Assembly (NCBI GenBank): GCA_022340265.1
Contig: JAJDOH010000130.1
Span: 1-53,142 of the forward strand
Source of the DNA: Deltaproteobacteria bacterium
GTDB lineage: Bacteria > Desulfobacterota > DSM-4660 > Desulfatiglandales > Desulfatiglandaceae
DNA length: 53,142 bases
Reading direction: 5' to 3'
Position 1 is the stretch's first letter. Every line of letters begins with the position of its first letter. Below the pieces are notes generated by a model. It did not search any database. It saw only the letters and a list, made by a program, of their open reading frames with translations, and was not told the origin of the DNA. Positions 28,833-37,888 of this stretch are shown in pieces. The position numbers and the translations under genes were made by a program.

Positions 28833-29150
28833 ATGGACTTTAAAGCATTAGCGGAAAACCTCGGGCTGGAAGAAGATGAATATCTGGAATTGGCAGACCT
28901 ACTGGTGGATACGGGCATGGTGGATCTGAGCAAGATGGAGTCCGCCATCGCTGCAGGCGATACGGATGCCGCCGCCAAAGCGGCTCACTCCATCAAAGGC
29001 GCTTCCGGGAATCTCGGCATTATGGATATTTACGAGCTTACAAAAACCATCGAAGCCGAACTCCGAAACAACAATGTGGCATCCGCTCTAAATCAGCTGA
29101 AGGAGGTCAGGGAAAAACTGGAAACCCTGGCGAAGCGGGTGAAGGGATAA
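28833..29150 (+). CDS. HPt-domain phosphotransfer protein
   Basis: 105 residues, a single four-helix HPt bundle. The phosphorylated histidine is His52 in AAHSIKGASGNLG. AAGGAG lies upstream of the ATG. Free-standing HPt proteins shuttle phosphate between a hybrid histidine kinase and response regulators. No kinase or regulator is encoded here, so partners lie elsewhere; the neighbouring DUF4388 protein may belong to the same signalling path. Confidence 0.88.
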   Translation: MDFKALAENLGLEEDEYLELADLLVDTGMVDLSKMESAIAAGDTDAAAKAAHSIKGASGNLGIMDIYELTKTIEAELRNNNVASALNQLKEVREKLETLAKRVKG

Positions 29151-29206
29151 GACCGAAAGGCCGGAGACGGAAAGCGGAGGGGACAGCGGACGCACCAACT
29201 ATATTG

Positions 29207-30262
29207 TCAGTTATGATAGTGTTCCCGGATCCAGTCCTGATAGGCGCCGGTCCTGACATGTTCAATCCATGAAGGATGTTCCAGGTACCAAGCAAGCGTT
29301 TTTTTGATTCCCGACTGAAAGGATTCTTCAGGGGACCATTTGAATTCTTTTTGCAGCTTGCCCGCATCAATGGCATAACGCCTATCGTGGCCTAGACGGT
29401 CTTTCACAAAGGTGATCAGCGTTCGCCTGGAAGGCTTATGCTTCATCTCCGGAAGATCGTCGATCAGATCGCAGATGGTTTCCACAATACGGATATTTTC
29501 CATCTCGTGGTTGCCGCCAATATTGTAGGTCTCCCCGCTTCTGCCCTTCTTCATAACGGTCCAGACCGCCCTGCAGTGGTCCCGAACGTAAAGCCAGTCC
29601 CTGACATTGAGACCGTCCCCGTATATGGGAAGGGGTTTATCCTCCATGGCATTTAGAATCATCAGGGGAATCAGCTTTTCCGGAAACTGAAAAGGGCCGT
29701 AATTATTGGAACAATTGCTGATGGTAACGGGAAGTCCGTAGGTTTCGTGATAGGCGCGCACCAGATGATCCGAAGAAGCTTTGGACGCAGAATAAGGGCT
29801 GTTGGGTCGGTATGGGGTCGTTTCGGTGAAGAGGCCTTCCGGGCCAAGACTCCCAAAGACTTCGTCGGTACTGACATGGTGGAAGCGTTTCAGTTTTGCG
29901 TGATGGTTCCGGGATGCTTCCAGCAGATTGAAAGTTCCAACGATGTTGGTCTGAATAAAGGCGCCTGGCCTCGCAATGGACCGGTCCACATGGCTTTCGG
30001 CGGCAAAATGGCAGACTGAATCCACTCCGTATTCTTCAAAAATTCCGGCCATGCGTTCCTTATCACAAATATCCGCCTTAATAAAGACGTAACGATCACC
30101 GTACTGCTCTTCCATCTTCAAGAGATTTTCGGGGTTTCCCGCATAGGTCAGGCTGTCCACATTGATGATACGTCCGGTGAAACCACTTTCATCCAGAAGA
30201 TAGTGAATAAAATTGCTTCCAATAAAACCACATCCGCCGGTGACCAGCATATTTTCCATCAT
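29207..30262 (-). CDS. rfbB: dTDP-glucose 4,6-dehydratase
   Basis: 351 residues, an extended SDR enzyme. The NAD motif is TGGCGFIGS (about residues 8-16) and the catalytic YxxxK is in YSASKASSDHLV; STDEVFG and NNYGPFQFPEKLIP are family signatures. It converts dTDP-glucose to dTDP-4-keto-6-deoxyglucose. The start overlaps the rfbD stop in ATGA. It is the last gene of the minus-strand operon. Confidence 0.95.
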   Translation of the reverse strand: MMENMLVTGGCGFIGSNFIHYLLDESGFTGRIINVDSLTYAGNPENLLKMEEQYGDRYVFIKADICDKERMAGIFEEYGVDSVCHFAAESHVDRSIARPGAFIQTNIVGTFNLLEASRNHHAKLKRFHHVSTDEVFGSLGPEGLFTETTPYRPNSPYSASKASSDHLVRAYHETYGLPVTISNCSNNYGPFQFPEKLIPLMILNAMEDKPLPIYGDGLNVRDWLYVRDHCRAVWTVMKKGRSGETYNIGGNHEMENIRIVETICDLIDDLPEMKHKPSRRTLITFVKDRLGHDRRYAIDAGKLQKEFKWSPEESFQSGIKKTLAWYLEHPSWIEHVRTGAYQDWIREHYHN

Positions 30263-31134
30263 TTCACCTCGTAAAGCAGATGATTTTTGAACATCCTTAC
30301 AAATTGGATCAGATCCACTCGCCAGTCCTGCATGATATGCAAGCCTTCCTCCTTCAACCGCCGATTTTCCAGGATTGAATTTGCCGGTCTTTTGGCCGGC
30401 GTGGGATAATCGCGGGTGGTACAGGGAACAAGAGCGCCGGGGACCTTCATTTCATGGAGAAACATTTTGGCCAGGTCATACCAGGTGCAAAAACCTTCCG
30501 ATGTGGCATGAAAAAGACCGCTCACATCCGCCTCTATGACCCTTTTAATCTGCTTTGCCAGCCCATATGACCAAGTGGGGGAGCCGAACTGATCATGAAC
30601 CACTTTGATTTCCCTTTGGGGATCACCGACCGCAAGCCTCAGCATGGTTTTCAAGAAATTCCGTCCAAACGCCCCATAAAGCCAGGCTGTTCTCAAAATC
30701 GTGTATCGGTCCGTTGCCAGGGCAACCGCTTTTTCCCCCTCAAGCTTTGAAAAACCGTAATAGGACGTGGGATGCGTCCTGTCAATTTCCGTGTAATATT
30801 CAGGAACCGGTTTTCTGCCGTCAAACACATAATCGGTTGAAATATGGACCATCCTTGACCCGCATGCCCGGGCGGCCGTCGCCAGGTTCTCCGGTCCTGC
30901 CACATTGATTTTCCAGGCCAGTTCTTTTTGGGTCTCACAGTCATCCACGCGGGTGAATGCCGCACAGTTCAAAATCACATCCGGCTTCAGATTCCCAATC
31001 ATGGCATCCACCGCTTTCCGGTCCGAAATATCAAGGGCGCTTGACCCCACGGCGGCTACGTTTTGGTCTCTTGCCAGAACTTTTTCACAATCCCGACCCA
31101 GTTGTCCGGTGCCACCGGTAATGAGAATCTTCAT
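30259..31134 (-). CDS. rfbD: dTDP-4-dehydrorhamnose reductase
   Basis: 291 residues from the ATG at 31134 (MKILITGGTGQLG), which gives the normal family length and avoids overlap with the upstream kinase gene; an in-frame start at 31212 would overlap it by 32 bp. Motifs: TGGTGQLG, STDYVFDG, YGFSKLEGE and YPTPAKRPANSIL. It makes the last step to dTDP-L-rhamnose. Confidence 0.93.
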   Translation of the reverse strand: MKILITGGTGQLGRDCEKVLARDQNVAAVGSSALDISDRKAVDAMIGNLKPDVILNCAAFTRVDDCETQKELAWKINVAGPENLATAARACGSRMVHISTDYVFDGRKPVPEYYTEIDRTHPTSYYGFSKLEGEKAVALATDRYTILRTAWLYGAFGRNFLKTMLRLAVGDPQREIKVVHDQFGSPTWSYGLAKQIKRVIEADVSGLFHATSEGFCTWYDLAKMFLHEMKVPGALVPCTTRDYPTPAKRPANSILENRRLKEEGLHIMQDWRVDLIQFVRMFKNHLLYEVK

Positions 31135-31180
31135 GGGGTTTAAGGCGGTCTCCACTGAAGTTATTAAATCCCGGACCCGA

Positions 31181-31855
31181 TCACGATATGATGGTTCCCC
31201 GGAATGATTCACCCTTCAAAAGTCTTTCAAAATTCGGTATGTCATTGCCGACAATCGCTACCGAAAGCCCTAGCCGATCGGCTTCCTTTGAGGCAATGGG
31301 ATCAAAGGGCATATTCATACCGGGATCCCATGTATCGCCCACCAGTTTTCTGAAAGCAGGCCAGGAAATGGTTTTCATCTTTTGCGCCCCGGGGTCCTTT
31401 TTGGGGTCCGCACTGTAAACATAATCGATATTGCTCATATTGATGACACGGGCCGCATCAAACCGTTTTGCCAGTTGTACCGCGCGCAGATCCGTAGAAC
31501 TTCCGGGTTCAAAACCGGCACCCACGATAATGCGCCGGGTGGCATCGATGGGCTCGTGGGGATCATGGATGACCTTTCCATGGGCATCACTGCCGAAACA
31601 GGTCCTGACCAGTTCAGCGTTGAGCCGGGTTGCCCGTATGCCGATCCAGTCCAGGTCTTCTTTCGAAATTTCTCCCGTTGTTTTTGCGGCGTCCTGATAT
31701 TGCCTGCATATCTTTCCCCCTCCGCAGATGATGATAAACCGTTCCTCCGGCAGACTCAGAATCACGCGCCTGAATTCATGAAGGAAATCCACATCGATCC
31801 GGCCCGGAACAATAATGGAACCGCCCAGTGAAATAACGACTGTCTTTTTTTCCAT
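31181..31855 (-). CDS. Archaeal-type UMP kinase (amino acid kinase family)
   Basis: 224 residues from ATG 31855, supported by AGGAG five bases upstream. VVISLGGSIIVPGRIDVDFL at the N-terminus, ICGGGKICRQYQDAA, the central GAGFEPGSSTDLRAVQLAKRF and NMSNIDYVYSADPKKDPGA match the short archaeal-type PyrH rather than bacterial UMP kinase. It should phosphorylate UMP to UDP. It sits between rfbC and rfbD inside the rhamnose operon, where it could supply nucleotides for sugar activation. Another nucleotide or acid substrate cannot be excluded. Confidence 0.75.
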   Translation of the reverse strand: MEKKTVVISLGGSIIVPGRIDVDFLHEFRRVILSLPEERFIIICGGGKICRQYQDAAKTTGEISKEDLDWIGIRATRLNAELVRTCFGSDAHGKVIHDPHEPIDATRRIIVGAGFEPGSSTDLRAVQLAKRFDAARVINMSNIDYVYSADPKKDPGAQKMKTISWPAFRKLVGDTWDPGMNMPFDPIASKEADRLGLSVAIVGNDIPNFERLLKGESFRGTIIS

Positions 31856-31911
31856 CTCATCTCCTTTGAAAAATCTCAAAGGATCAAGGCTTTGAGATCA
31901 TTATATGCCTT

Positions 31912-32475
31912 TTAAACCTCATGGAGCGGCAGATGCGAATCATCAATATCCGCAAGTGCGGGATTTTCTGAATCTTTTTTTGAAAGAATCGGGCCTTCCA
32001 TGGGCCATTTTATATTGATGGTATTATCCGCCCAGAAAACGCCATACTCATCTCCCGGTGCGTAATGGTCCGTACACTTGTAAATCACATCGGCGGTTTC
32101 ACTCAATACACAAAAACCGTGGGCAAACCCCTCAGGAACATACAACTGATGCTTGTTTTTTTGGGAGAGCAGATTACCGGTCCACTTGCCGAAATCGGGG
32201 GAACCCGTACGAATGTCCACCGCCACATCGAATATTTCCCCTCTTACCGCATAAACCAGCTTTCCCTGTGGGTTTTCAAGCTGATAATGAAGCCCTCGAA
32301 GGGTACCCCGCCGCGAATGGGAATGGTTATCCTGTATAAAGGGCTTTAATATACCCATCTCCGCATATTTTTCGGAATGAAAGGTTTCCATAAAATACCC
32401 CCGGTCATCTTCAAAGACCGTGGGTTCAATCAAAATGACACCCGCAAGCGATGTTTCAGTAAATTTCAGCGTCAT
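31912..32475 (-). CDS. rfbC: dTDP-4-dehydrorhamnose 3,5-epimerase
   Basis: 187 residues. [20 protein letters not shown] carries the catalytic histidine region, and [15 protein letters not shown] and [12 protein letters not shown] are the cupin signatures of RfbC. It epimerises C3 and C5 of the keto-sugar. Its start overlaps the end of rfbA by 20 bp. Confidence 0.95.
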   Translation of the reverse strand: MTLKFTETSLAGVILIEPTVFEDDRGYFMETFHSEKYAEMGILKPFIQDNHSHSRRGTLRGLHYQLENPQGKLVYAVRGEIFDVAVDIRTGSPDFGKWTGNLLSQKNKHQLYVPEGFAHGFCVLSETADVIYKCTDHYAPGDEYGVFWADNTINIKWPMEGPILSKKDSENPALADIDDSHLPLHEV

Positions 32476-33355
32476 GGTTCAGGGGGTCCTCACTTTCAAT
32501 AATTTCCATCAGGTATCGGCCGTAATCATTTTTGAGCATCACCTTTGCTATGGCCCTGATCTGATCAGCATCGATATAGCCAAGACGAAAGGCAATTTCT
32601 TCGATGCACCCGATCTTCAGTCCCTGGCGATCCTGGATCGATTTGACAAAATCGCCTGCTTGCTGCAGGGAATCATGGGTCCCGGTATCAAGCCACGCAA
32701 ACCCCCGGCCCAACAGTTCCACCTGAAGTGCTCCCTGTTCCAAATATGCCAGGTTGACATCGGTAATTTCCAGTTCCCCCCTGGGGGAAGGCTTCAAATT
32801 TTCTGCGATTCCTACCACCTGGTTGTCATAGAAGTAAAGCCCGGGAACCGCATATTTGGATCTGGGGTTTTCCGGTTTTTCTTCAATACTGATGACCTTT
32901 CCGGTCTCATCAAAATCCACCACCCCGTACCGCTCCGGATCCCGCACCGGATAGCCGAAAATAATCCCGCCTTTTTCAAGGGCCGCCGCCCGTTGAAGGA
33001 TAGCGGACAAACTGTGACCAAAAAAAATATTGTCTCCCAGAACGAGGGCAACATTGTTTTCCCCGATAAAATTCTTTCCAATAATAAAGGCCTGGGCCAA
33101 CCCCTCGGGTTTAGGTTGTTCGCGATATGAGAGAGAAAGGCCGATCCCTCTGCCGTCTCCCAACAGCTCACTAAATCGGGGCAAGTCTTCGGGCGTTGAA
33201 ATAATCAGTATCTCTCGAATGCCCGCCAGCATCAAAACGGAGAGCGGATAATAAATCATGGGTTTGTCATAAACCGGCATCAACTGTTTGCTGACAACTC
33301 GGGTGATCGGATAAAGACGCGTGCCTGATCCGCCTGCCAGTATAATTCCTTTCAT
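32456..33355 (-). CDS. rfbA: Glucose-1-phosphate thymidylyltransferase
   Basis: 299 residues starting [16 protein letters not shown], the canonical N-terminus with the nucleotide-binding [37 protein letters not shown] and [15 protein letters not shown] are family motifs. An in-frame GTG three codons earlier (33364) crowds the ribosome site, so ATG 33355 is preferred. It makes dTDP-glucose, the first committed step to dTDP-rhamnose. Confidence 0.95.
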   Translation of the reverse strand: MKGIILAGGSGTRLYPITRVVSKQLMPVYDKPMIYYPLSVLMLAGIREILIISTPEDLPRFSELLGDGRGIGLSLSYREQPKPEGLAQAFIIGKNFIGENNVALVLGDNIFFGHSLSAILQRAAALEKGGIIFGYPVRDPERYGVVDFDETGKVISIEEKPENPRSKYAVPGLYFYDNQVVGIAENLKPSPRGELEITDVNLAYLEQGALQVELLGRGFAWLDTGTHDSLQQAGDFVKSIQDRQGLKIGCIEEIAFRLGYIDADQIRAIAKVMLKNDYGRYLMEIIESEDPLNHDAEIY

Positions 33356-33373
33356 TTCAATCACTCTCTCCTT

Positions 33374-35095
33374 TTATTTTGTGTATCCCGCCCGTTCCAG
33401 ATAAAGCAGCACCTCCTGGGCGGACTCATCGGGTGTCATATCCAATGTGTCGATAAAGACCTCCGGAGTCTCAGGGGTCTCGTAGGGATCGTCGATACCG
33501 GTCACTCCCTTGATAAGGCCGGCCCGGGCCTTGGCATACAGCCCTTTTCGATCCCGTTGCTCGCACACTTCAAGGGCGGTTCCCACGTGGACCTCAATAA
33601 ATCCCCCGTAACTTTCAATCAATTCTCGAATTTGTCGTCTTGTGGCGGCATAAGGCGCTATGGGCGCACAGATGGCGATACCGCGATTCTTGGTGATTTC
33701 ACTGGCCACAAACCCGATGCGACGCACATTGATATCCCGATGTTCCTTGCTAAACCCCAGTTCACTGGAAAGATTCGTCCGGACAATATCCCCGTCAAGC
33801 AACGTCACCGGACGTGTTCGCATCTCTTTAAAACGGGCGTAAAGCACTTTGGCGATGGTCGATTTTCCAGCCCCTGAAAGACCGGTGCAGAAAATGGTGA
33901 ACCCCTGATGGTGTCTCGGCGGATAGGCGTGCTGGATGGATGCCACAACTTCAGGAAAGGTAAACCATTGGGGAACCCGCCGGCTGCTTCTGAGCTTTTT
34001 CTGGAACTGATCGTTGGTCAGGGAAAACGTTTTGCTGCCTGCCGGCGCATCTTTGGCCGGAATAAAAATATCCTCTTCCTCCCAGTAGACCATTTGGTCA
34101 AAGGAAACCACTTTGATCCCGATTTCAGTTGTGTAGCGGCTCGTCATTTGGATACCGGCGTCGGGCGGATACCATAATTTACCATCTTCAACAGTACCGG
34201 GATCGGCATGGCCGGCGCCTACAATAAAATGGGTGCAGCCATAATTTTTTCTGACAATGGCATGCCAAAGTGCCTCCCGGGGTCCGGCCATTCTCATGGA
34301 AAGGGGCAGCAGGCTCAGAAGCATCATATTAGGCGGGTAATACCTGGCCACATCCAGATAGCAGTGAACCCGTGTAAAATAATCGATCTCATTCTGCCTC
34401 GGCTGTTCGGCCACCGGATGGAGCAGAAGCCCGGCTTTGGCTTCCGCCATGGCCCGTAAAGTCATCTCAAGCTGTGCACGGTGTACCGGGTGCCGGGTGT
34501 GAAACCCTACAATCCGCCGCCATCCCAGTTTGGTGAAAAGAGCCCGCAACTCTAAAGGCGTGTGCCGGTGCCGTTTGAAAGCGGAGTGGAGCGGCAGTTG
34601 AAGGCCTTCGACAGTGCCGCCCACGCAGCAGGCACCTTTTTTGTGAAACAGCTGGTCCACACCCGGATGAGAATCATCCAGGGTTCCAAACAGAATTTCA
34701 GCTTCACGCTTTTTGTCCATGGACCAGATGCTTTCAATCCCCATGACAGCCAACATGAAGCCCTCACTGTCCCGAAGGGCCACGGACTGTCCCACATCAA
34801 GGGTCTCAACCGCCTCTTCGGAAACATCCAGGCAGACGGGCATGGGCCACAGCGTACCATCTTTCAAACGCATTCCATCCAGGACCGACGCGTAATCGGT
34901 GTGATTCATGAAACCGGTCAATGGCGAAAAACCACCATTCATCAAGAGTTCCAGATCACATACGGCAGCATCTGAAAGCGTAATGCTCTCAAGATCCAGC
35001 GACAACTTTTTTAAGACGCCCGCTCTTTCCCCATGGACGACCAAATTCACCAGTTTACCGCCATGGGCGGCATCATGCTTTTCCATAGCTTTCAC
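33374..35095 (-). CDS. Two-domain APS kinase with divergent ATP-sulfurylase-like domain
   Basis: 573 residues: PUA-like and sulfurylase-like regions (about 10-385) followed by an APS kinase (about 390-573) with P-loop GLSGAGKST and an LLDGDIVRTNL motif. The kinase half looks complete and should make PAPS from APS. The sulfurylase half is altered at its active site: the usual QxRNPxHRAH reads HTRHPVHRAQ near residue 198, and the usual GRDHAG reads GAGHAD near 288. A Thiobacillus denitrificans enzyme of this layout was shown to have APS kinase but not sulfurylase activity. The likely GTG start is poorly resolved; ATG 35086 is an alternative. cysQ lies directly upstream. Confidence 0.82.
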   Translation of the reverse strand: MKAMEKHDAAHGGKLVNLVVHGERAGVLKKLSLDLESITLSDAAVCDLELLMNGGFSPLTGFMNHTDYASVLDGMRLKDGTLWPMPVCLDVSEEAVETLDVGQSVALRDSEGFMLAVMGIESIWSMDKKREAEILFGTLDDSHPGVDQLFHKKGACCVGGTVEGLQLPLHSAFKRHRHTPLELRALFTKLGWRRIVGFHTRHPVHRAQLEMTLRAMAEAKAGLLLHPVAEQPRQNEIDYFTRVHCYLDVARYYPPNMMLLSLLPLSMRMAGPREALWHAIVRKNYGCTHFIVGAGHADPGTVEDGKLWYPPDAGIQMTSRYTTEIGIKVVSFDQMVYWEEEDIFIPAKDAPAGSKTFSLTNDQFQKKLRSSRRVPQWFTFPEVVASIQHAYPPRHHQGFTIFCTGLSGAGKSTIAKVLYARFKEMRTRPVTLLDGDIVRTNLSSELGFSKEHRDINVRRIGFVASEITKNRGIAICAPIAPYAATRRQIRELIESYGGFIEVHVGTALEVCEQRDRKGLYAKARAGLIKGVTGIDDPYETPETPEVFIDTLDMTPDESAQEVLLYLERAGYTK

Positions 35096-35107
35096 ACCAT
35101 TGTCAGG

Positions 35108-35917
35108 TTATTGCACCACAAACCACGGATTCAGGAGATTTTCCCGGTTGTACATGAGGGGTTCCGCCGTTTCCCATACCGTCACGGTTCTGCCCGCCCC
35201 TTCAGCGATGCCCTGACCTGCGGCGGTATCCCACTCCATGGTGGGGCCCAGCCGTGGATAGATGTCCGCAGCGCCTTCTGCTACCCGGCATATTTTAAGA
35301 GAACTCCCCGCTGAAATAAATTCAACCCATTCAATCTCTTTTCTCTTTTCCTCAATAAAGGCTTCCAATTCAGGGGTACCGTGTGACCGGGAGCCCATGA
35401 TTACATAGGTCTTGCGGGATACCGCTAACGGCAGTTTATGGCACACCTTGCGCAGTCCATCCAAATCATCAGGAAGCGCTTCCATGGGGCGGGTGCAGCC
35501 GTAAGCCCCGAGAGAACGGCCCCCAAAAAAGAGCTGGGTCAGCACCGGCACATAAATCACCCCGAAAACCGGCGCGCCATTTTTCACAAGCGCAATATTC
35601 ACCGTAAATTCTCCGTTACGCTTGATAAATTCCTTTGTACCGTCCAGAGGATCCACGATCCAAAGCCGATCCCATTTTTTTCTTTCATGGTAGGGAATGT
35701 CCCGCCCTTCTTCGCTCAAAATAGGAACCGGTGTGGTTTTAAGAGCATCCACAATAACTTGGTGGGATTTTCGGTCCGCATCGGTCAGGGGTGAGTCATC
35801 CATCTTCATATCCACATTAAAGTCAGCCATTGAATATACTTCCATAATGGCGGAAGCCGCTGTCATGGATGCACGGATCGCGAGCAGCAGAAATGTTTCT
35901 ATTTGCCTATCATCCAC
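35108..35917 (-). CDS. cysQ: 3'(2'),5'-bisphosphate nucleotidase
   Basis: 269 residues of the inositol-monophosphatase fold. Metal-binding motifs are visible: LTDADRKSH, ILSEEGRD, the WIVDPLDGTKEFIKRNGEFTVNIAL signature and MEWDTAAGQGI. The enzyme removes the 3'-phosphate of PAP, the by-product of PAPS use. Its place beside an APS kinase supports a PAPS cycle. GTG 35917 has GGAG eight bases upstream. It is the first gene of the minus-strand polysaccharide operon. Confidence 0.93.
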   Translation of the reverse strand: MDDRQIETFLLLAIRASMTAASAIMEVYSMADFNVDMKMDDSPLTDADRKSHQVIVDALKTTPVPILSEEGRDIPYHERKKWDRLWIVDPLDGTKEFIKRNGEFTVNIALVKNGAPVFGVIYVPVLTQLFFGGRSLGAYGCTRPMEALPDDLDGLRKVCHKLPLAVSRKTYVIMGSRSHGTPELEAFIEEKRKEIEWVEFISAGSSLKICRVAEGAADIYPRLGPTMEWDTAAGQGIAEGAGRTVTVWETAEPLMYNRENLLNPWFVVQ

Positions 35918-36108
35918 AAATCCCTCTCCTTAAAATATGATTCTGGTGAAACAGCGGCGTATCCCCGCTATGGCATTTCCACATGTTATCGATAACGGCC
36001 GTCTGTTTCAGCGACGCATTATGTGCACAAACTTCCTATTAGTCAAGGTGACATTCAGAAAGCCTCAAGGTCAAAAAATTTAATGCAAAATACGTCTAAG
36101 TTTTTTTC

Positions 36109-36136
36109 TTGACAGAAAAGCAATGATGTTTATTTT
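36109..36136 (+). promoter_or_regulatory. Predicted sigma70 promoter for the hsp20 pair
   Basis: TTGACA (36109-36114), 16-bp spacer, TATTTT (36131-36136). The gene starts 76 bp downstream. The preceding CTTGAC could also serve as a heat-shock -35, but no matching -10 is seen. Confidence 0.45.
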
Positions 36137-36211
36137 TTTTAAAATGTATTTTTCAACATAAACGCTTGTTATCAATGTTTTAATTTGACACGAGTACAAG
36201 GAGGGTAAACC

Positions 36212-36676
36212 ATGATTTTCAGAAGAGTCAATACATGGCCTGCCTGGCAATGGCGAAATCAATGGGGTGAAATGGATCGACTGAGAAAAGAATTAAACGC
36301 CCTCATTGATGGTTCCTATGACAAAAGCATGATGGAGCCTTCGGCGGGCGTATTTCCGCTGATGAACGTGACGGAAGATACCAATAATTTCTATATCCGC
36401 GCAGAACTTCCGGGAATCAAAGCCGACGAACTGGATATTTCCGTAACCGGTGACAGCTTTTCCATTTCCGGGGAAAGAAAGATACCTGAGGAACAGTCCA
36501 ATTCCAAATATCACCGACGAGAACGGGAATCCGGACGTTTCAACAGAATTTTAAATCTGCCGAGCCAGATTGATACCAGCAAAGTTGAAGCCGGCACTTC
36601 CGATGGCATTCTTAAAGTCACGCTGCCCAAAAGCGAAACAGCAAAACCCAAACAGATAACGGTTTCAGGTGTCTAG
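36212..36676 (+). CDS. Hsp20-family small heat-shock protein 1
   Basis: 154 residues. The alpha-crystallin domain (about 45-145) has the FYIRAELPGIKADELDISV strand and the closing GILKVTLPK. Small heat-shock proteins hold unfolding proteins in oligomeric assemblies. AAGGAGGG lies before the ATG. A second hsp20 gene follows after 30 bp, and the pair ends in a terminator. Confidence 0.93.
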   Translation: MIFRRVNTWPAWQWRNQWGEMDRLRKELNALIDGSYDKSMMEPSAGVFPLMNVTEDTNNFYIRAELPGIKADELDISVTGDSFSISGERKIPEEQSNSKYHRRERESGRFNRILNLPSQIDTSKVEAGTSDGILKVTLPKSETAKPKQITVSGV

Positions 36677-36706
36677 TGAATCCTAATTTGAAAGGGGGTC
36701 GAAAAA

Positions 36707-37117
36707 ATGACGGAATCAGAAAAAAAAGCCCTGCAGGCAAAAGAGAAAACGGAAGTCGTGTCTAACGTCGAAGCAACAAAACCGGGCCCCATTTTTACCC
36801 CGGCTGTGGATATTTTTGAAACGGACGATGCGCTGATCCTTTTGGCGGATTTGCCGGGTGTAAAAGCCAAAGATCTGACCATTGATCTGAAAGAAGGGGT
36901 TCTGGCGCTTTCAACCCAAATGGAGGTACCGGAAGCGCCTGACGAAGTGGGCATTTTAAGGGAATATGAGACGGGTAACTATTACCGGAAATTCAACCTC
37001 TCAGATGTCATTGATCAGTCCAGGATTGAGGCCAAGCTGAAAGACGGCGTCCTGCGGTTGACGCTGCCCAAGGTTGAAGCGGCCGCACCAAGGAAAATTG
37101 AAGTCAAAGCCATATAA
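36707..37117 (+). CDS. Hsp20-family small heat-shock protein 2
   Basis: 136 residues, a divergent paralogue of the upstream gene. The alpha-crystallin domain includes ALILLADLPGVKAKDLTIDL and ends DGVLRLTLPKVEAAAP. The charged N-terminal arm differs in length and composition from the first protein, so the two may form mixed oligomers. AAAGGGGG precedes the ATG. Confidence 0.92.
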   Translation: MTESEKKALQAKEKTEVVSNVEATKPGPIFTPAVDIFETDDALILLADLPGVKAKDLTIDLKEGVLALSTQMEVPEAPDEVGILREYETGNYYRKFNLSDVIDQSRIEAKLKDGVLRLTLPKVEAAAPRKIEVKAI

Positions 37118-37151
37118 GTTTCCATATTGTTCATTCCATGCTTTTTCCACA

Positions 37152-37184
37152 AAACCCCGGCCCCGTCTGCCGGGGTTTCATTTT
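37152..37184 (+). terminator. Terminator after the hsp20 pair
   Basis: AAACCCCGGC pairs with GCCGGGGTTT around a 7-base loop, followed by CATTTT. Confidence 0.75.
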
Positions 37185-37200
37185 CAGGGGAAGGTAACCC

Positions 37201-37230
37201 TTGACAGGCACGCGCACAGCCGCATATAAT
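37201..37230 (+). promoter_or_regulatory. Perfect-hexamer sigma70 promoter of the isochorismatase gene
   Basis: TTGACA (37201-37206), 18-bp spacer, TATAAT (37225-37230). The predicted start of transcription lies near 37237, only about four bases before the ATG. Confidence 0.75.
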
Positions 37231-37240
37231 TCCACCCATC

Positions 37241-37792
37241 ATGGCGATTTCAATATTAAATAAAGAGAATACAGCTCTCATCATCGTAGATGCGCAGGAA
37301 AAGCTCATGGGAGTCATGGGCCAAAAGGACCGCGTGGCCGACAGGATGTTAAAACTCCTTGATCTGGCCCGTGTCTTTCAACTGCCCGTCATCGTAACCG
37401 AACAGAACCCCAAACATCTGGGGCCGACCCTGCCGGCCATTCGGGAAACACTTCCCGCCTATAATTCCATTGAAAAAGTTGATTTCAACTGTTGTGAGGT
37501 GCAAGCCTTTAACGACTGTATCGAAAAGAAGAAACTTCAGAATATTATCCTCACCGGCGTTGAAACCCATATCTGTGTACTGCAGACATGCGTCTCTCTA
37601 CTGGAGCGCGGATACAGGGTTCATGTTCCCCATCACGCAGTTGATTCCAGAACCGAAGCCAACTGGCAAATCGGTCTCTCCCTCATGGGGGAAGCCGGCG
37701 CCACGATCACCTCCACCGAGACCATTATTTTTCAGATCCTCAAAAAGGCCGGCACGCCTGAGTTTAAAGCACTCCTGAAAACCATCAAATAA
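37241..37792 (+). CDS. Isochorismatase-family cysteine hydrolase
   Basis: 183 residues. The catalytic triad is visible: Asp in LIIVDAQEKL, Lys in SIEKVDFNC and Cys in LTGVETHICVLQT. The family hydrolyses isochorismate, nicotinamide and other amides; the short length and YcaC-like order do not fix the substrate. No ribosome binding site precedes the ATG and the promoter is immediately upstream, so the mRNA is probably leaderless or nearly so. The gene stands alone before the bam operon. Confidence 0.85.
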   Translation: MAISILNKENTALIIVDAQEKLMGVMGQKDRVADRMLKLLDLARVFQLPVIVTEQNPKHLGPTLPAIRETLPAYNSIEKVDFNCCEVQAFNDCIEKKKLQNIILTGVETHICVLQTCVSLLERGYRVHVPHHAVDSRTEANWQIGLSLMGEAGATITSTETIIFQILKKAGTPEFKALLKTIK

Positions 37793-37888
37793 CGGATGCG
37801 GCCTGTGAAGTGGCGGGCAGTCTCAGAACTCCAAGGGGCTTTCCGACCCACTGCCGATCAAGAACTCATCAAAACGGTTTTTTTTCCT

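Noticed and set aside
36080-36262. Minus-strand ORF in the hsp20 promoter region
   Set aside because: Short, AT-driven, overlaps the hsp20 start and has no ribosome binding site.
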